A DNA stretch of 64,000 nt from Kribbella pittospori. Lineage in GTDB: Bacteria; Actinomycetota; Actinomycetes; Propionibacteriales; Kribbellaceae. This document shows, piece by piece, positions 1 through 8,267 of this stretch. How positions within the stretch are numbered: the stretch's first letter is position 1; each line of letters starts with the position of its first letter. Location of the stretch: contig NZ_SJKB01000008.1 in NCBI RefSeq assembly GCF_004331465.1, positions 310,001-374,000 on the forward strand. Direction: 5' to 3'. Below the pieces are notes generated by a model. It had not been told where the DNA came from. It was given only the letters and a program-made list of their open reading frames with translations, and ran no database searches. The position numbers and the translations under genes were made by a program.

Positions 1-5
1 GGCGA

Positions 6-33
6 CGTCCGGCCTGTGTTTCCTGGCCGGACG
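6..33 (-). terminator. Hairpin between rpmJ and the expected rpsM
   Basis: A perfect 9-bp inverted repeat (CGTCCGGCC / GGCCGGACG) with a 10-nt loop lies just downstream of rpmJ, where rpsM normally starts past the window edge. There is no clear U-run, so it may be an mRNA-processing or translational-control structure rather than a terminator. Confidence 0.35.
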
Positions 34-84
34 AGCATGCGCGCTGTGGTGCGAAAGTGCTGTGTGCTGCTCGACTGGGGGCTG

Positions 85-198
85 TCAGCCCTGCCGCTGC
101 TTGTGCCGCGGGTTCTCGCAGATCACCATGACCCGGCCGTGACGGCGGATCACCTTGCACTTGTCGCAGATCTTCTTGACGCTCGGATTGACCTTCAT
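85..198 (-). CDS. rpmJ: 50S ribosomal protein L36
   Basis: This 37-codon gene encodes L36, a small zinc-binding protein of the large ribosomal subunit. It starts MKVNPSVKKICDKC and carries a CxxC pair at residues 11-14 plus a later Cys and His (CENPRH), the zinc-binding C+ form. Length is exactly that of the family. It follows infA by 34 bp in the usual spc-operon tail order infA-rpmJ-rpsM. rpsM itself must lie beyond the left edge of the window. Confidence 0.95.
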   Translation of the reverse strand: MKVNPSVKKICDKCKVIRRHGRVMVICENPRHKQRQG

Positions 199-232
199 CG
201 AGCTTCTTTCTTCGACAGGTGTTGTGGTGGTC

Positions 233-454
233 TTACTTGTACCGGTAGACGATGCGACCCCGGGTGAGGTCGTACGGCGACAGCTCCACGACGACCCGGT
301 CCTCGGGGAGGATCCGGATGTAGTGCTGCCTCATCTTGCCGCTGATGTGCGCGAGCACCTTGTGCCCGTTGGACAGCTCAACACGGAACATCGCGTTCGG
401 CAGGGCCTCAACGATGGTGCCCTCGAGTTCGATGACTCCCTCTTTTTTGGGCAT
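233..454 (-). CDS. infA: Translation initiation factor IF-1
   Basis: IF-1 is an OB-fold factor of 73 residues that occupies the ribosomal A site during initiation. The protein starts MPKKEGVIELEGTIVEALPN and ends GRIVYRYK, matching the family end to end. A longer frame exists upstream, but this ATG is the family start and is preceded by GAGGA. A separate promoter (509-539) suggests infA-rpmJ can be transcribed apart from the upstream spc genes. Confidence 0.97.
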   Translation of the reverse strand: MPKKEGVIELEGTIVEALPNAMFRVELSNGHKVLAHISGKMRQHYIRILPEDRVVVELSPYDLTRGRIVYRYK

Positions 455-508
455 GTCCTCGCACTTCTGTAGACGTGACTGACTATGGCTACAAAGAGCC
501 AAGGAACG

Positions 509-539
509 AGTGTACGTCACTCCCCCGCACGAAACCCAA
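509..539 (-). promoter_or_regulatory. Candidate promoter for infA
   Basis: A -10 box TACACT (509-514, minus sense) lies 19 bp from a TTGGGT -35 (534-539). It sits about 55 bp upstream of the infA ATG. The -10 matches the TANNNT actinobacterial housekeeping pattern; the spacer is slightly long. Confidence 0.5.
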
Positions 540-552
540 TCGAGACCCCTGG

Positions 553-1362
553 TCAGGTATGGGTGGCGGCCCACTGTTCGCCCTCGCGCCAGATTGCTTC
601 GGGCATCAGGTCCAGGAGATCACAGGCTGCGTCCAGTTGTGCGAGTGCAGTGACGGAATCGCGGTACGCCGGGAGGATCGCGACGAAGCGGCGTCCTTCG
701 CAGCTGAAGCCGAAGGGCGGGACCTGGGCGAGGGCCTCGACCGCGCGCGGGTGCAGGACGGCCTGGGCCTGATCCTCGCGACCGTTGAACAGGCAGTAGC
801 GACCGGGCAGGCCGTCGACCGTCAGGTCCAGCGGCAGCAGACTGGCCGCGGCGACCTGCGATAGCGAGGCGGGCAGCACCTGGAGCGGCGGGAGCGGGCG
901 ATCCACCTGCAGATCGAGGAAGTCGAAGCCGAGGTCACGGCGCCGTACCTTGTGCCGGAAGCGCCCGGTCCAGAACTCGCGGCCGCGGTGCCGGCCCGTC
1001 GTCACATCGGACACCTCGGCATCGGGGTCGATGTCGAACGGCGGGAACGGCCAGCGATCCCGCAGTTCGGGCTCGGTGGCCTTGATCCGCCAGCCCAGCT
1101 GGGTGACCGCGTCGGCCCAGGACTTCCGCAACCGGCCGTCCGCGACCCGCATCGCCAGCGTGAACAGGATCAATACCAGGAACCAGGCGAGCATCATCCA
1201 GCCGACCCAGCGCGGCTCCAGCAGCAGCCCGGCCACCACCAGTGGAATGGCCACGGCGAACCAGATGACGTACACCAGGGCGGATCCCCGCCGCAGCTGC
1301 CAGGCCAGGTCCGGCCGCAGACGCGGTCCGGCGACGCGACGGCTGACCGGGGCCGCTGTCAA
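553..1362 (-). CDS. Hypothetical membrane-anchored protein
   Basis: I do not recognise this 269-residue protein. After about 25 cytoplasmic residues it has two hydrophobic segments (about 29-48 and 53-70) forming a hairpin. A soluble domain of about 190 residues with several Trp, Pro and Arg-rich motifs follows. It overlaps the upstream DUF1707 gene by 4 bp (ATGA), so the two are translationally coupled and probably act together at the membrane. No catalytic motif is evident. Confidence 0.75.
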   Translation of the reverse strand: MTAAPVSRRVAGPRLRPDLAWQLRRGSALVYVIWFAVAIPLVVAGLLLEPRWVGWMMLAWFLVLILFTLAMRVADGRLRKSWADAVTQLGWRIKATEPELRDRWPFPPFDIDPDAEVSDVTTGRHRGREFWTGRFRHKVRRRDLGFDFLDLQVDRPLPPLQVLPASLSQVAAASLLPLDLTVDGLPGRYCLFNGREDQAQAVLHPRAVEALAQVPPFGFSCEGRRFVAILPAYRDSVTALAQLDAACDLLDLMPEAIWREGEQWAATHT

Positions 1363-1805
1363 CGGCGCCTGCCGAGGCTACCCATCGCGATCAGGGCCCA
1401 CGGGATCAGCAGCCAGACCGGCCAGAAGTGCGGCCAGTGCCCGCCGTTGGCGAGTCCGATCACGAACCAGATCACCACATTGACCATCACGACGCCGGTG
1501 AAACCACCGATCGCATTGCCGCGTTTGTCCGGCTGGGCGTCCTTCTTGCGCTCCGGGAACTCGCCCGGAGCCGGCGCCGGCTTGCTGTCCTGCACCACCG
1601 CCGGGGTCTGGTACGTCCGCACCGGCGGCAGGTCACGCACCAGTGGCTCGAGTTCGCCGTAGGTCTGGACGGCGTACAGCTGGTCCAGGCGGGAGGAGAA
1701 CTCGGGCTGGTCCAGCCGGCCGTCCGCGAACGCGTCCCGCAGCCGCCCGGCGATCTTGTCCCGGTCGGCTTCGGTGAAACGCTGGTGCGGCTGGTACTGA
1801 GGCAT
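1359..1805 (-). CDS. DUF1707 domain membrane protein
   Basis: The N-terminal 60 residues are a DUF1707 domain (ADRDKIAGRLRDAFADGRLD, then FSSRLDQLYAVQTYGEL), common in actinobacterial membrane-associated proteins. A Pro/Lys-rich linker and two hydrophobic segments near the C terminus (about 98-115 and 125-142) follow. The domain's function is unknown. Its stop overlaps the start of the downstream membrane protein by 4 bp. This two-gene unit interrupts the usual map-infA adjacency. Confidence 0.85.
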   Translation of the reverse strand: MPQYQPHQRFTEADRDKIAGRLRDAFADGRLDQPEFSSRLDQLYAVQTYGELEPLVRDLPPVRTYQTPAVVQDSKPAPAPGEFPERKKDAQPDKRGNAIGGFTGVVMVNVVIWFVIGLANGGHWPHFWPVWLLIPWALIAMGSLGRRR

Positions 1806-1873
1806 GTCTCAAGTGTGCCTCAGCCCGGGGTTCGGCTGCGTCCCCCGATGGGCTGACCCCGGATGTAGTTCTT

Positions 1874-2695
1874 CTAGTCAGCGAGCGCGCCGCAGGCGAT
1901 CCCGAGCTCCGCGAGCTTGGCCTCGCCCCCGTCCAGGGCGGTCAGGATCCACGGGCCCTTCGGAGTCAGCGTGAAGGTGTGCTCGGTGTGCGCCGCGGAC
2001 CGGCCGTCATCGGTGACGACGGTCCAATCGTCCTCGAGCGTGTGATTCTCCTGCTTGCCGAGCGTGAGCATCGGCTCGACGGCGAGCGCCATCCCCTCGA
2101 CCAGCTTCGGTCCGCGGCCCGGACGGCCGAAGTTCGGCACGTTCGGCGGCTGGTGCATCGCCGAACCGATCCCGTGCCCGACGAAGTCCTCGACGATCCC
2201 GTACGACGAATTGGCCCGGACATAGGCCTCGACGGCAGCCGAGATGTCGGTGAGCCGGCCGCCGAGCTTCGCGGCGGCGAACCCACGCCACATCGACTCC
2301 TCGCAGATCCGGGCCAGCTCGAGCAGGTCGGCACCGACCTCGCCGACACCGACGGTGATCGCCGCGTCACCGTGCCAGCCGTCCACGATCGCGCCGCAGT
2401 CGATCGAGATCAGGTCGCCGTCGGCCAGCACCCGCTCGCCGGGGATGCCGTGCACGATCTCGGCGTTCACCGACGCGCAGATCGAGCCGGTGAAGCCGTG
2501 GTAGCCCTTGAACGACGGGACCGCACCGGAGGACCGGATGTGGTCCTCGGCGATCGCGTCCAGCTCACCGGTGCTGATACCGGCCTTGACCTCACCGCGG
2601 AGCAGTTCCAGCGTGCGGCCGACCACCAGGCCGGCGGCACGCATGGACAGGATCTGCTCGCGGGTCTTGATCTCGATGCCGCGGTCCCTGAACAT
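1874..2695 (-). CDS. map: Methionine aminopeptidase type I
   Basis: Map removes the initiator Met from nascent proteins using a two-metal centre. The pita-bread fold ligands are visible: Asp in SIDCG (about 99), Asp in DGWHGD (110), His in GHGIGSAMH, and Glu in AVEPML and TEHTF. The 273-residue length is normal for the short bacterial form. An in-frame GTG lies one codon upstream, but GGGG spaced 4 nt from the ATG favours the ATG. It follows adk by 13 bp in the secY-adk-map unit. Confidence 0.96.
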   Translation of the reverse strand: MFRDRGIEIKTREQILSMRAAGLVVGRTLELLRGEVKAGISTGELDAIAEDHIRSSGAVPSFKGYHGFTGSICASVNAEIVHGIPGERVLADGDLISIDCGAIVDGWHGDAAITVGVGEVGADLLELARICEESMWRGFAAAKLGGRLTDISAAVEAYVRANSSYGIVEDFVGHGIGSAMHQPPNVPNFGRPGRGPKLVEGMALAVEPMLTLGKQENHTLEDDWTVVTDDGRSAAHTEHTFTLTPKGPWILTALDGGEAKLAELGIACGALAD

Positions 2696-2708
2696 CACAC
2701 CCCGTGTC

Positions 2709-3281
2709 TTACTCCGTGATCGACTTCAGCGCGACGAGCACCCGCTCGCTCACCTCGTCGATCTCGCCGACGCCGTCCACCTCGCACAGCAGGCCGCGCT
2801 GCGCATAGACGCGCAGCAGCGGCTTGGTCTCAGCCGTGTAGACGTCCTGCCGGTGCCGGACGACCTCTTCGGAGTCGTCCGTGCGGCCCTCGGTGTGGGA
2901 CCGCTTCATCATCCGGTCCACCAGTACGTCGATGTCGGCGATCAGCGCCACCACCGCGTCCAGCTTGTGACCGTGCTCGGCCAGGATGTCGTCCAGCGTG
3001 CCCACCTGGGCCAGGGTCCGCGGGTACCCGTCCAGCAGGAACCCTTCGCCGGCGTCCGCCTCGGACAGCCGGTCGCGGACCATCGCGTTGGTGACCTCGT
3101 CCGGGACGTAGTCACCGGCGTCCATGTAGCGCTTCGCTTCGAGCCCGAGCGGCGTCTCGTCCTTGACGTTCGCACGGAAGATGTCGCCGGTGGACACGGC
3201 CGGGATATTCAGGCGTTCCGCAAGCACCTTTGCCTGCGTGCCCTTGCCCGCCCCGGGCGGACCCATCAGCAACATTCTCAT
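2709..3281 (-). CDS. adk: Adenylate kinase
   Basis: Adk interconverts ATP plus AMP with two ADP. The P-loop GPPGAGKG is at residues 7-14, and the AMP/lid hinge motif DGYPR at 84-88. At 190 residues it is the short-lid actinobacterial form, with no Cys zinc lid. The ATG overlaps the secY stop as TGATG, so it is translationally coupled to secY, the standard arrangement. Confidence 0.97.
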   Translation of the reverse strand: MRMLLMGPPGAGKGTQAKVLAERLNIPAVSTGDIFRANVKDETPLGLEAKRYMDAGDYVPDEVTNAMVRDRLSEADAGEGFLLDGYPRTLAQVGTLDDILAEHGHKLDAVVALIADIDVLVDRMMKRSHTEGRTDDSEEVVRHRQDVYTAETKPLLRVYAQRGLLCEVDGVGEIDEVSERVLVALKSITE

Positions 3282-4582
3282 CAGCGCAGGAACCCTTCGT
3301 AGTTACGCTGCTGCAGCTGACTCTCGATCTGCTTCACCGTGTCCAGTCCGACGCCGACCATGATCAGGATCGACGTACCACCGAACGGGAAGTTCTGGCT
3401 CGCGTTCAGCAGGACGAGCGCCACCAGCGGGATCATCGAGATCACCGCCAGGTAGAGCGCGCCCGGCAGCGTGATGCGGGACAGCACGTAGCCCAGGTAC
3501 TCCTCGGTCGGCCGTCCCGCCCGGATCCCGGGGATGAAGCCGCCGTACTTCTTCATGTTGTCTGCAACTTCCTTCGGGTTGAAGGTAATCGAGACGTAGA
3601 AGTAGGTGAAGAAGATGATCAGCGCGACGTACGTCACCATGTAGATCGGGTGGTCGCCCTTGACCAGGTTCCCTTGGATCCACTGGGCCCACTTCTTGTC
3701 CTGCTGGAACTGGCTGACCAGCACCGGTAGGTAGAGCAGACTCGAGGCGAAGATGACCGGGATGACACCGGCCTGGTTCACCTTCAGTGGGATGTACGTC
3801 GAGGTGCCGCCGAACATCCTGCGACCGACCATGCGCTTGGCGTACTGCACCGGGATCCGGCGCTGCGCCTGCTCGATGAAGATGACCGCGGCCATGATCA
3901 CGAGGCCGATCGCGACCACCACCACGAAGGTGGGGATGCCCTTCTCCTTGCGGATGTTCCACAGCTGGGTCGGGAAGGTGGCGACGATCTGGGTGAAGAT
4001 CAGGATCGACATGCCGTTGCCGACGCCGCGGTCGGTGATCAGCTCGCCCAGCCACATGATCACGCCGGTACCGGCGGTCATGGTGAGCACGATGACACTG
4101 ATCGTGAACCAGTCGTCGCGGTGCAGCAGCGGCTCCTGGCAGCCCTGGAACAGCCGGCCCGGGGTGCGGGCCAGCGCCACGAAGGCGGTGGACTGCAGGA
4201 TCGCCAGACCGACGGTCAGGAACCGGGTGTACTGGGTGATCTTGGCCTGGCCCGCCTGGCCTTCCTTCTTCAGCGACTCCAGCCGCGGGATGACCACGGT
4301 GAGCAGCTGCAGGATGATGCTGGCGGTGATGTACGGCATGATGCCGAGCGCGAAGATCGCGAGCTGCAGCAGCGCGCCGCCGGAGAACAGGTTGATCAGG
4401 TTGTACAGGTTGGCGTTGGCGCCACCTTGCGCCTGCTTGAGACAGGTGTTCAGCGACTGGACGTTCACGCCAGGCGCCGGCACGACCGAACCGATCCGGA
4501 AGATCACGACGATGAAGAGCACGAACAAGATCTTCCGGCGCAGGTCCGGAGTCTTGAACGCGTTGGCAAAGGCGCCTAACAC
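3281..4582 (-). CDS. secY: Preprotein translocase subunit SecY
   Basis: SecY forms the protein-conducting channel of the Sec translocon with SecE and SecG. The 433-residue sequence shows about ten membrane segments and the typical start MLGAFANAFKTPDLRRKILF. I chose the GTG at 4582 because GGGAGGA lies at good spacing and the product matches the family start. An ATG 15 bp upstream, also with a purine-rich RBS, would add five residues. A 120-bp gap separates it from rplO, and adk is coupled downstream. Confidence 0.96.
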   Translation of the reverse strand: MLGAFANAFKTPDLRRKILFVLFIVVIFRIGSVVPAPGVNVQSLNTCLKQAQGGANANLYNLINLFSGGALLQLAIFALGIMPYITASIILQLLTVVIPRLESLKKEGQAGQAKITQYTRFLTVGLAILQSTAFVALARTPGRLFQGCQEPLLHRDDWFTISVIVLTMTAGTGVIMWLGELITDRGVGNGMSILIFTQIVATFPTQLWNIRKEKGIPTFVVVVAIGLVIMAAVIFIEQAQRRIPVQYAKRMVGRRMFGGTSTYIPLKVNQAGVIPVIFASSLLYLPVLVSQFQQDKKWAQWIQGNLVKGDHPIYMVTYVALIIFFTYFYVSITFNPKEVADNMKKYGGFIPGIRAGRPTEEYLGYVLSRITLPGALYLAVISMIPLVALVLLNASQNFPFGGTSILIMVGVGLDTVKQIESQLQQRNYEGFLR

Positions 4583-4717
4583 CCTGTCCTCCCACATGTT
4601 TCCTCTGCCCGCTCAGGGCAGGGGCCTAGCAAAGCAGCTGGGCAAGAGACGAACCAGGGCTCGTCCGAACTCCAGCGCACGATATCAAGCGCCGGCTCGC
4701 ACGAGCCCTGGACCTCG

Positions 4718-5158
4718 TTACACCTCGGTGGTGGTTCCTCCGGCCGCCTGGATCTTCTCCAGGGCGGACTTCGAGAACTTGTGCACCGAAACCTGCAGTG
4801 CCACGGTCAGTTCGCCGTCACCCAGTACCTTCACCGGCTGACCGCTGCGGACCGCGCCCTTGGCGACCAGCTCGGCCACGCCGACCTCGCCACCTTCGGG
4901 GAACAGTTGTCCGAGCTTGTCCAGGTTAACGACCTGGAACTCCACTCGGTTCCTGCTCTTGAAACCCTTGAGCTTCGGCAGCCGCATGTGCAGCGGCATC
5001 TGGCCACCCTCGAACCACTCGGGGATGTTGTTGCGCGCCTTGCTGCCCTTGGTACCGCGGCCGGCCGTCTTGCCCTTGCTGCCCTCACCACGACCCACGC
5101 GGGTCTTGGCGGTCTTGGCACCGGGCGCCGGACGCAGGTGGTGAACCTTCAGCGCCAT
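4718..5158 (-). CDS. rplO: 50S ribosomal protein L15
   Basis: L15 is a 146-residue 23S-binding assembly protein. It starts MALKVHHLRPAPGAKTAKTR and has the Gly/Lys-rich extension (GRGEGSKGKTAGRGTKG) characteristic of the family, followed by the globular C-terminal half. The gene begins 1 bp after the rpmD stop. A longer upstream frame is rejected because it overlaps rpmD. Confidence 0.97.
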   Translation of the reverse strand: MALKVHHLRPAPGAKTAKTRVGRGEGSKGKTAGRGTKGSKARNNIPEWFEGGQMPLHMRLPKLKGFKSRNRVEFQVVNLDKLGQLFPEGGEVGVAELVAKGAVRSGQPVKVLGDGELTVALQVSVHKFSKSALEKIQAAGGTTTEV

Positions 5159-5159
5159 G

Positions 5160-5342
5160 TCAGTCGACCTCCTCGACGGTGATGAGGTGGCGAACAGTGC
5201 GGACCATGCCACGGATCTCCGGGCGGTCGTCGTGAACGGCGACGTCGCCGATCCGCTTCACGCCCAGCGTGCGCAGGGTGTCGCGCTGGTTCTGCTTGCC
5301 ACCGATGCCGGAACGGGTCTGAGTCACCTTCAAGCGTGCCAT
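5160..5342 (-). CDS. rpmD: 50S ribosomal protein L30
   Basis: A 60-residue L30 with the motif TRSGIGGKQNQRDTLRTLGV and C-terminal RHLITVEEV. Length and motifs are normal. Its ATG overlaps the rpsE stop by one base (TGATG), and the stop is followed almost at once by rplO, so rpsE-rpmD-rplO are tightly coupled. Confidence 0.96.
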   Translation of the reverse strand: MARLKVTQTRSGIGGKQNQRDTLRTLGVKRIGDVAVHDDRPEIRGMVRTVRHLITVEEVD

Positions 5343-5941
5343 CAGGAAGCCGCCTCCGCCCGCGCCTTCAGCAGCGCCGCCGGGGCGACGTGCTCGACCG
5401 GCAGGCCACGGCGCGCGGCCACGGCCTCCGGGGTCTCCAGGCTGCGCAGCGCCTCCACCGTGGCGTGCACCACGTTGATGGCGTTGGCCGAACCCAGCGA
5501 CTTGCTCAGCACGTCGTGGATCCCCGCGCACTCCAGTACCGCGCGCGCCGAGCCACCCGCGATCACACCGGTACCGGGAGCGGCCGGGCGCAGCAGCACC
5601 ACGCCGGCGGCCTTCTCACCCTGGACCGGGTGCGGGATGGTGCCCTGGATCCGCGGCACCTTGAAGAATGCCTTCTTGGCCTCCTCGACACCCTTGGCGA
5701 TCGCCGCGGGCACCTCCTTGGCCTTGCCGTAACCCACACCGACGGTGCCTTCACCGTCGCCGACGACCACGAGGGCGGTGAAGCTGAAGCGACGACCACC
5801 CTTCACGACCTTGGCGACACGGTTGATGGCTACCACGCGCTCGATGTAGGCGGTCTTGTCAGCTGCCTGACCGCGACCACCGTCGCGACCACGGCGCTCA
5901 CCACCGGCGCCGCCTCCGCGACGCTGCTGGCCTCCGCTCAT
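5342..5941 (-). CDS. rpsE: 30S ribosomal protein S5
   Basis: S5 (199 residues) shapes the mRNA entry region and decoding fidelity. A Gly/Arg-rich N-terminal tail of about 25 residues precedes the dsRBD-like domain (KTAYIERVVAINRVAKVVKG) and the C-terminal domain (GTGVIAGG..LECAGIHDVLSK). Unlike most actinobacterial spc operons, rpsE is not adjacent to rplR: a 37-codon ORF (5938-6051) fills the gap and overlaps the rpsE ATG as ATGA. Confidence 0.97.
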   Translation of the reverse strand: MSGGQQRRGGGAGGERRGRDGGRGQAADKTAYIERVVAINRVAKVVKGGRRFSFTALVVVGDGEGTVGVGYGKAKEVPAAIAKGVEEAKKAFFKVPRIQGTIPHPVQGEKAAGVVLLRPAAPGTGVIAGGSARAVLECAGIHDVLSKSLGSANAINVVHATVEALRSLETPEAVAARRGLPVEHVAPAALLKARAEAAS

Positions 5942-6051
5942 TTCATCTCCTCGCTTCGCTCGGCGATTCCATTCGCGGAACGCTGCTGTGCTGTCTGGTT
6001 CACTCGCTGGCGCTCGCTCACGGAACGACCTTCTTCCTTGTACGTCGCCAT
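5938..6051 (-). CDS. Small bridging ORF with ERSE-type repeats
   Basis: A 37-codon ORF starts 1 nt after the rplR stop (TGACATG) and ends inside the rpsE start (TGA overlapping ATG). It begins MATYKEEGRSVSERQRVNQ and ends AERSEEMK. The DNA holds two copies of an AGCGAG-rich short repeat (GAGCGAGCGCCAGCGAG and GAGCGAAGCGAG). I know no function. It may be translated only to keep ribosomes running from rplR to rpsE across a repeat insertion. A similar bridge occurs at 52917-53000. Confidence 0.45.
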   Translation of the reverse strand: MATYKEEGRSVSERQRVNQTAQQRSANGIAERSEEMK

Positions 6052-6052
6052 G

Positions 6053-6436
6053 TCAGAACCCGAGCCCGCCCTCACGGGCGGCGTCGGCCAGGGCCGCGAT
6101 CCGGCCGTGGTACTTGTTCCCGGCCCGGTCGAACACGACCGAGTCGATGCCGGCTGCCTTGGCCCGGTCGGCGATCAGGCCGCCGACGGTCTTGGCCTTG
6201 TCGGTCTTGTTCGCCTCCGCGCCACGCAGGTCGGCCTCCATGGTGGAGGCGGACGCCAGCGTCTTGCCGGCCACGTCGTCGATGACCTGAACGAACAGGT
6301 GCCTCGACGACTTGGTGACCACCAGCCGCGGCCGGTCGGCCGTGCCGTTGATCTTCTTCCGGACCCGGATCTGGCGACGCAGGCGCGACGCCGTCTTCTT
6401 GGCGGAGTGCTTGTGCGGACGCAGTCCGATCGCCAT
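6053..6436 (-). CDS. rplR: 50S ribosomal protein L18
   Basis: L18 (127 residues) binds 5S rRNA. The basic N terminus (HKHSAKKTASRLRRQIRVRKK) and the conserved core with RPRLVV, LFVQVIDD and the C-terminal FDRAGNKYHGRIAALADAAREGGL identify it. Its start is 2 bp after the rplF stop. Confidence 0.97.
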   Translation of the reverse strand: MAIGLRPHKHSAKKTASRLRRQIRVRKKINGTADRPRLVVTKSSRHLFVQVIDDVAGKTLASASTMEADLRGAEANKTDKAKTVGGLIADRAKAAGIDSVVFDRAGNKYHGRIAALADAAREGGLGF

Positions 6437-6438
6437 GG

Positions 6439-6981
6439 TTACTTACCAGCCTTTCCGACCTTGCGGCGCACCTGCTCGCCGGCGTACCGCACACCCTTGC
6501 CCTTGTACGGCTCGGGCTTGCGCAGCTTGCGGATGTTGGCGGCAACCTCGCCGACGGACTGCTTGTCGATTCCCTGCACCGAGAAACGGGTCGGCGCCTC
6601 CACCGTGAACGTGATGCCTTCCGGCGCGTCCACCGTGATGGTGTGGCTGTACCCGAGCGAGAACTCCAGCTGGGCCGGGCCCTTGGAGATGACGCGGTAC
6701 CCCACGCCGACGATCTCGAGCTTCTTCTCGTAGCCCTCCGTCACTCCGGTCACCAGGTTGGCGATCAGGGTGCGGGACAGGCCGTGCAGTTCCTTGCTCT
6801 TGCGCTGGTCGTCCGGGCGGGTCACGGCGATGGCGCCGTCCTCGTCCCGGTTGACCGCGATGGGCTCAGCCACGACGTGCGAGAGCTGACCCTTGGGACC
6901 CTTCACGGTGACCGTCTGGCCGTCGATCGTGACGTCGACGCCGGACGGGACCGAGACCGGGAGCTTACCGATGCGAGACAT
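6439..6981 (-). CDS. rplF: 50S ribosomal protein L6
   Basis: L6 (180 residues) has two duplicated alpha/beta domains and sits near the factor-binding site. It starts MSRIGKLPVSVPSGVDVTI and contains GYSHTITVDAPEG and the C-terminal KPEPYKGKGVRYAGE signature. Normal length. A 27-bp gap separates it from rpsH. Confidence 0.98.
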   Translation of the reverse strand: MSRIGKLPVSVPSGVDVTIDGQTVTVKGPKGQLSHVVAEPIAVNRDEDGAIAVTRPDDQRKSKELHGLSRTLIANLVTGVTEGYEKKLEIVGVGYRVISKGPAQLEFSLGYSHTITVDAPEGITFTVEAPTRFSVQGIDKQSVGEVAANIRKLRKPEPYKGKGVRYAGEQVRRKVGKAGK

Positions 6982-7008
6982 TTCTGTGGTCCTCCTTCCG
7001 GTTCTTCG

Positions 7009-7416
7009 TCACCAGACGTAGGCGAGGACTTCCCCGCCAACGCCCTTGTTCTTGGCCTGACGGTCGGTCAGCAGTCCCTGGGACGTCGAGATGATCGCGA
7101 CGCCCAGGCCACCGAGGACCTTGGGCAGGTTGGTCGACTTCGCGTAGACCCGCAGACCCGGCTTGCTGATCCGGCGGACGCCCGCGATGGAGCGCTCCCG
7201 GCTCGGGCCGAACTTGAGGTCGACGATCAGGGTCTTGCCGACGGCGCCTTCCTTGGGCTCCTCCACCTTGTAGGAGGAGATGTAGCCCTCCTGCTGGAGG
7301 ATGTCGGCGATGCCCTGCTTGATCTTGCTGTACGGCATCGAGGTCGACTCGTGGTACGCCTGGTTGGCGTTGCGCAGACGCGTCAGCATGTCTGCGATCG
7401 GGTCGGTCATCGTCAT
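7009..7416 (-). CDS. rpsH: 30S ribosomal protein S8
   Basis: S8 (about 133-135 residues) binds the central domain of 16S rRNA and in E. coli is the spc-operon repressor. MTDPIADMLTRLRNANQAYH and the C-terminal STSQGLLTDRQAKNKGVGGE are diagnostic. Two ATGs (7416 and 7410) are possible; the second gives the usual MTDPIADM start. Confidence 0.97.
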   Translation of the reverse strand: MTMTDPIADMLTRLRNANQAYHESTSMPYSKIKQGIADILQQEGYISSYKVEEPKEGAVGKTLIVDLKFGPSRERSIAGVRRISKPGLRVYAKSTNLPKVLGGLGVAIISTSQGLLTDRQAKNKGVGGEVLAYVW

Positions 7417-7507
7417 GGCCTGGGGCCTCTTTCCCGCCGTGGTTTCGCCGTCCGGCGACCTACGGTGACTAGATGGTGAGTGGAGAAAAGATCGGGGGTG
7501 GAGACGG

Positions 7508-7693
7508 TCACCAGCTGGACTTGGTCACACCGGGCAGCTCGCCCCGGTGCGCCATCTCCCGCAGGCAGATCCGGCACAGGCCGAACTTGCGGAAGACCGC
7601 CTTCGGCCGGCCGCAGCGCTGGCAGCGGGTGTAACCGCGCACCGCGAACTTCGGCTTCCGGGCCTGCTTGACCTTGAGTGCTGTCTTCGCCAC
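7508..7693 (-). CDS. rpsZ: 30S ribosomal protein S14 type Z (zinc form)
   Basis: The 61-residue S14 carries two CxxC pairs (CQRC at about 23-26, CRIC at about 39-42), the zinc-binding C+ paralogue. A zinc-free S14 used in zinc starvation would be elsewhere in the genome. It lies 1 bp after rplE. A 91-bp gap, in which I see no clear element, precedes rpsH. Confidence 0.96.
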   Translation of the reverse strand: MAKTALKVKQARKPKFAVRGYTRCQRCGRPKAVFRKFGLCRICLREMAHRGELPGVTKSSW

Positions 7694-7694
7694 G

Positions 7695-8267
7695 TCAGTT
7701 CTCCTTGAACGGGAAACCGAGCTGCCGCAGCAGGGCCCGGCCCTCGTCGTCGTTCTTCGCGGTGGTCACCACGGTGATGTCCATGCCCCGGACCCGGTCG
7801 ATGCGGTCCTGGTTGATCTCGTGGAACATCACCTGCTCGGTCAGGCCGAAGGTGTAGTTCCCGGTGCCGTCGAACTGCTTCGGCGACAGACCGCGGAAGT
7901 CACGGATCCGCGGCAGCGCGAGCGCCAGCAGCCGGTCCAGGAACTCCCACATCCGGTCGCCGCGCAGCGTCACGTGCGCGCCGATCGGCATGCCCTCACG
8001 CAGCTTGAACTGCGCGATCGACTTGCGGGCCTTGGTCACCTGCGGCTTCTGCCCGGTGATCGCGGCCAGGTCCTTCACCGCGCCCTCGATCAGCTTCGAG
8101 TCGCGAGCCGCCTCGCCGACGCCCATGTTCACCACGATCTTGGTGAGGCCGGGCACCTGCATGACGTTCTCGAACTGGAACTGCTCCTGCAGCTTGCCGA
8201 CGATCTCCTCGCGGTACTTCGTCTTCAGCCGCGGCTGGACCCTGGTTTCGGTCACTGCGGTGGTCAT
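7695..8267 (-). CDS. rplE: 50S ribosomal protein L5
   Basis: L5 (190 residues) binds 5S rRNA and contacts the P-site tRNA. The conserved segments VPGLTKIVVNMGVGEAARDSK, the loop FKLREGMPIGAHVTLRG and DFRGLSPKQFDGTGNYTFGL are present. The ATG overlaps the rplX stop by one base. Confidence 0.98.
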   Translation of the reverse strand: MTTAVTETRVQPRLKTKYREEIVGKLQEQFQFENVMQVPGLTKIVVNMGVGEAARDSKLIEGAVKDLAAITGQKPQVTKARKSIAQFKLREGMPIGAHVTLRGDRMWEFLDRLLALALPRIRDFRGLSPKQFDGTGNYTFGLTEQVMFHEINQDRIDRVRGMDITVVTTAKNDDEGRALLRQLGFPFKEN

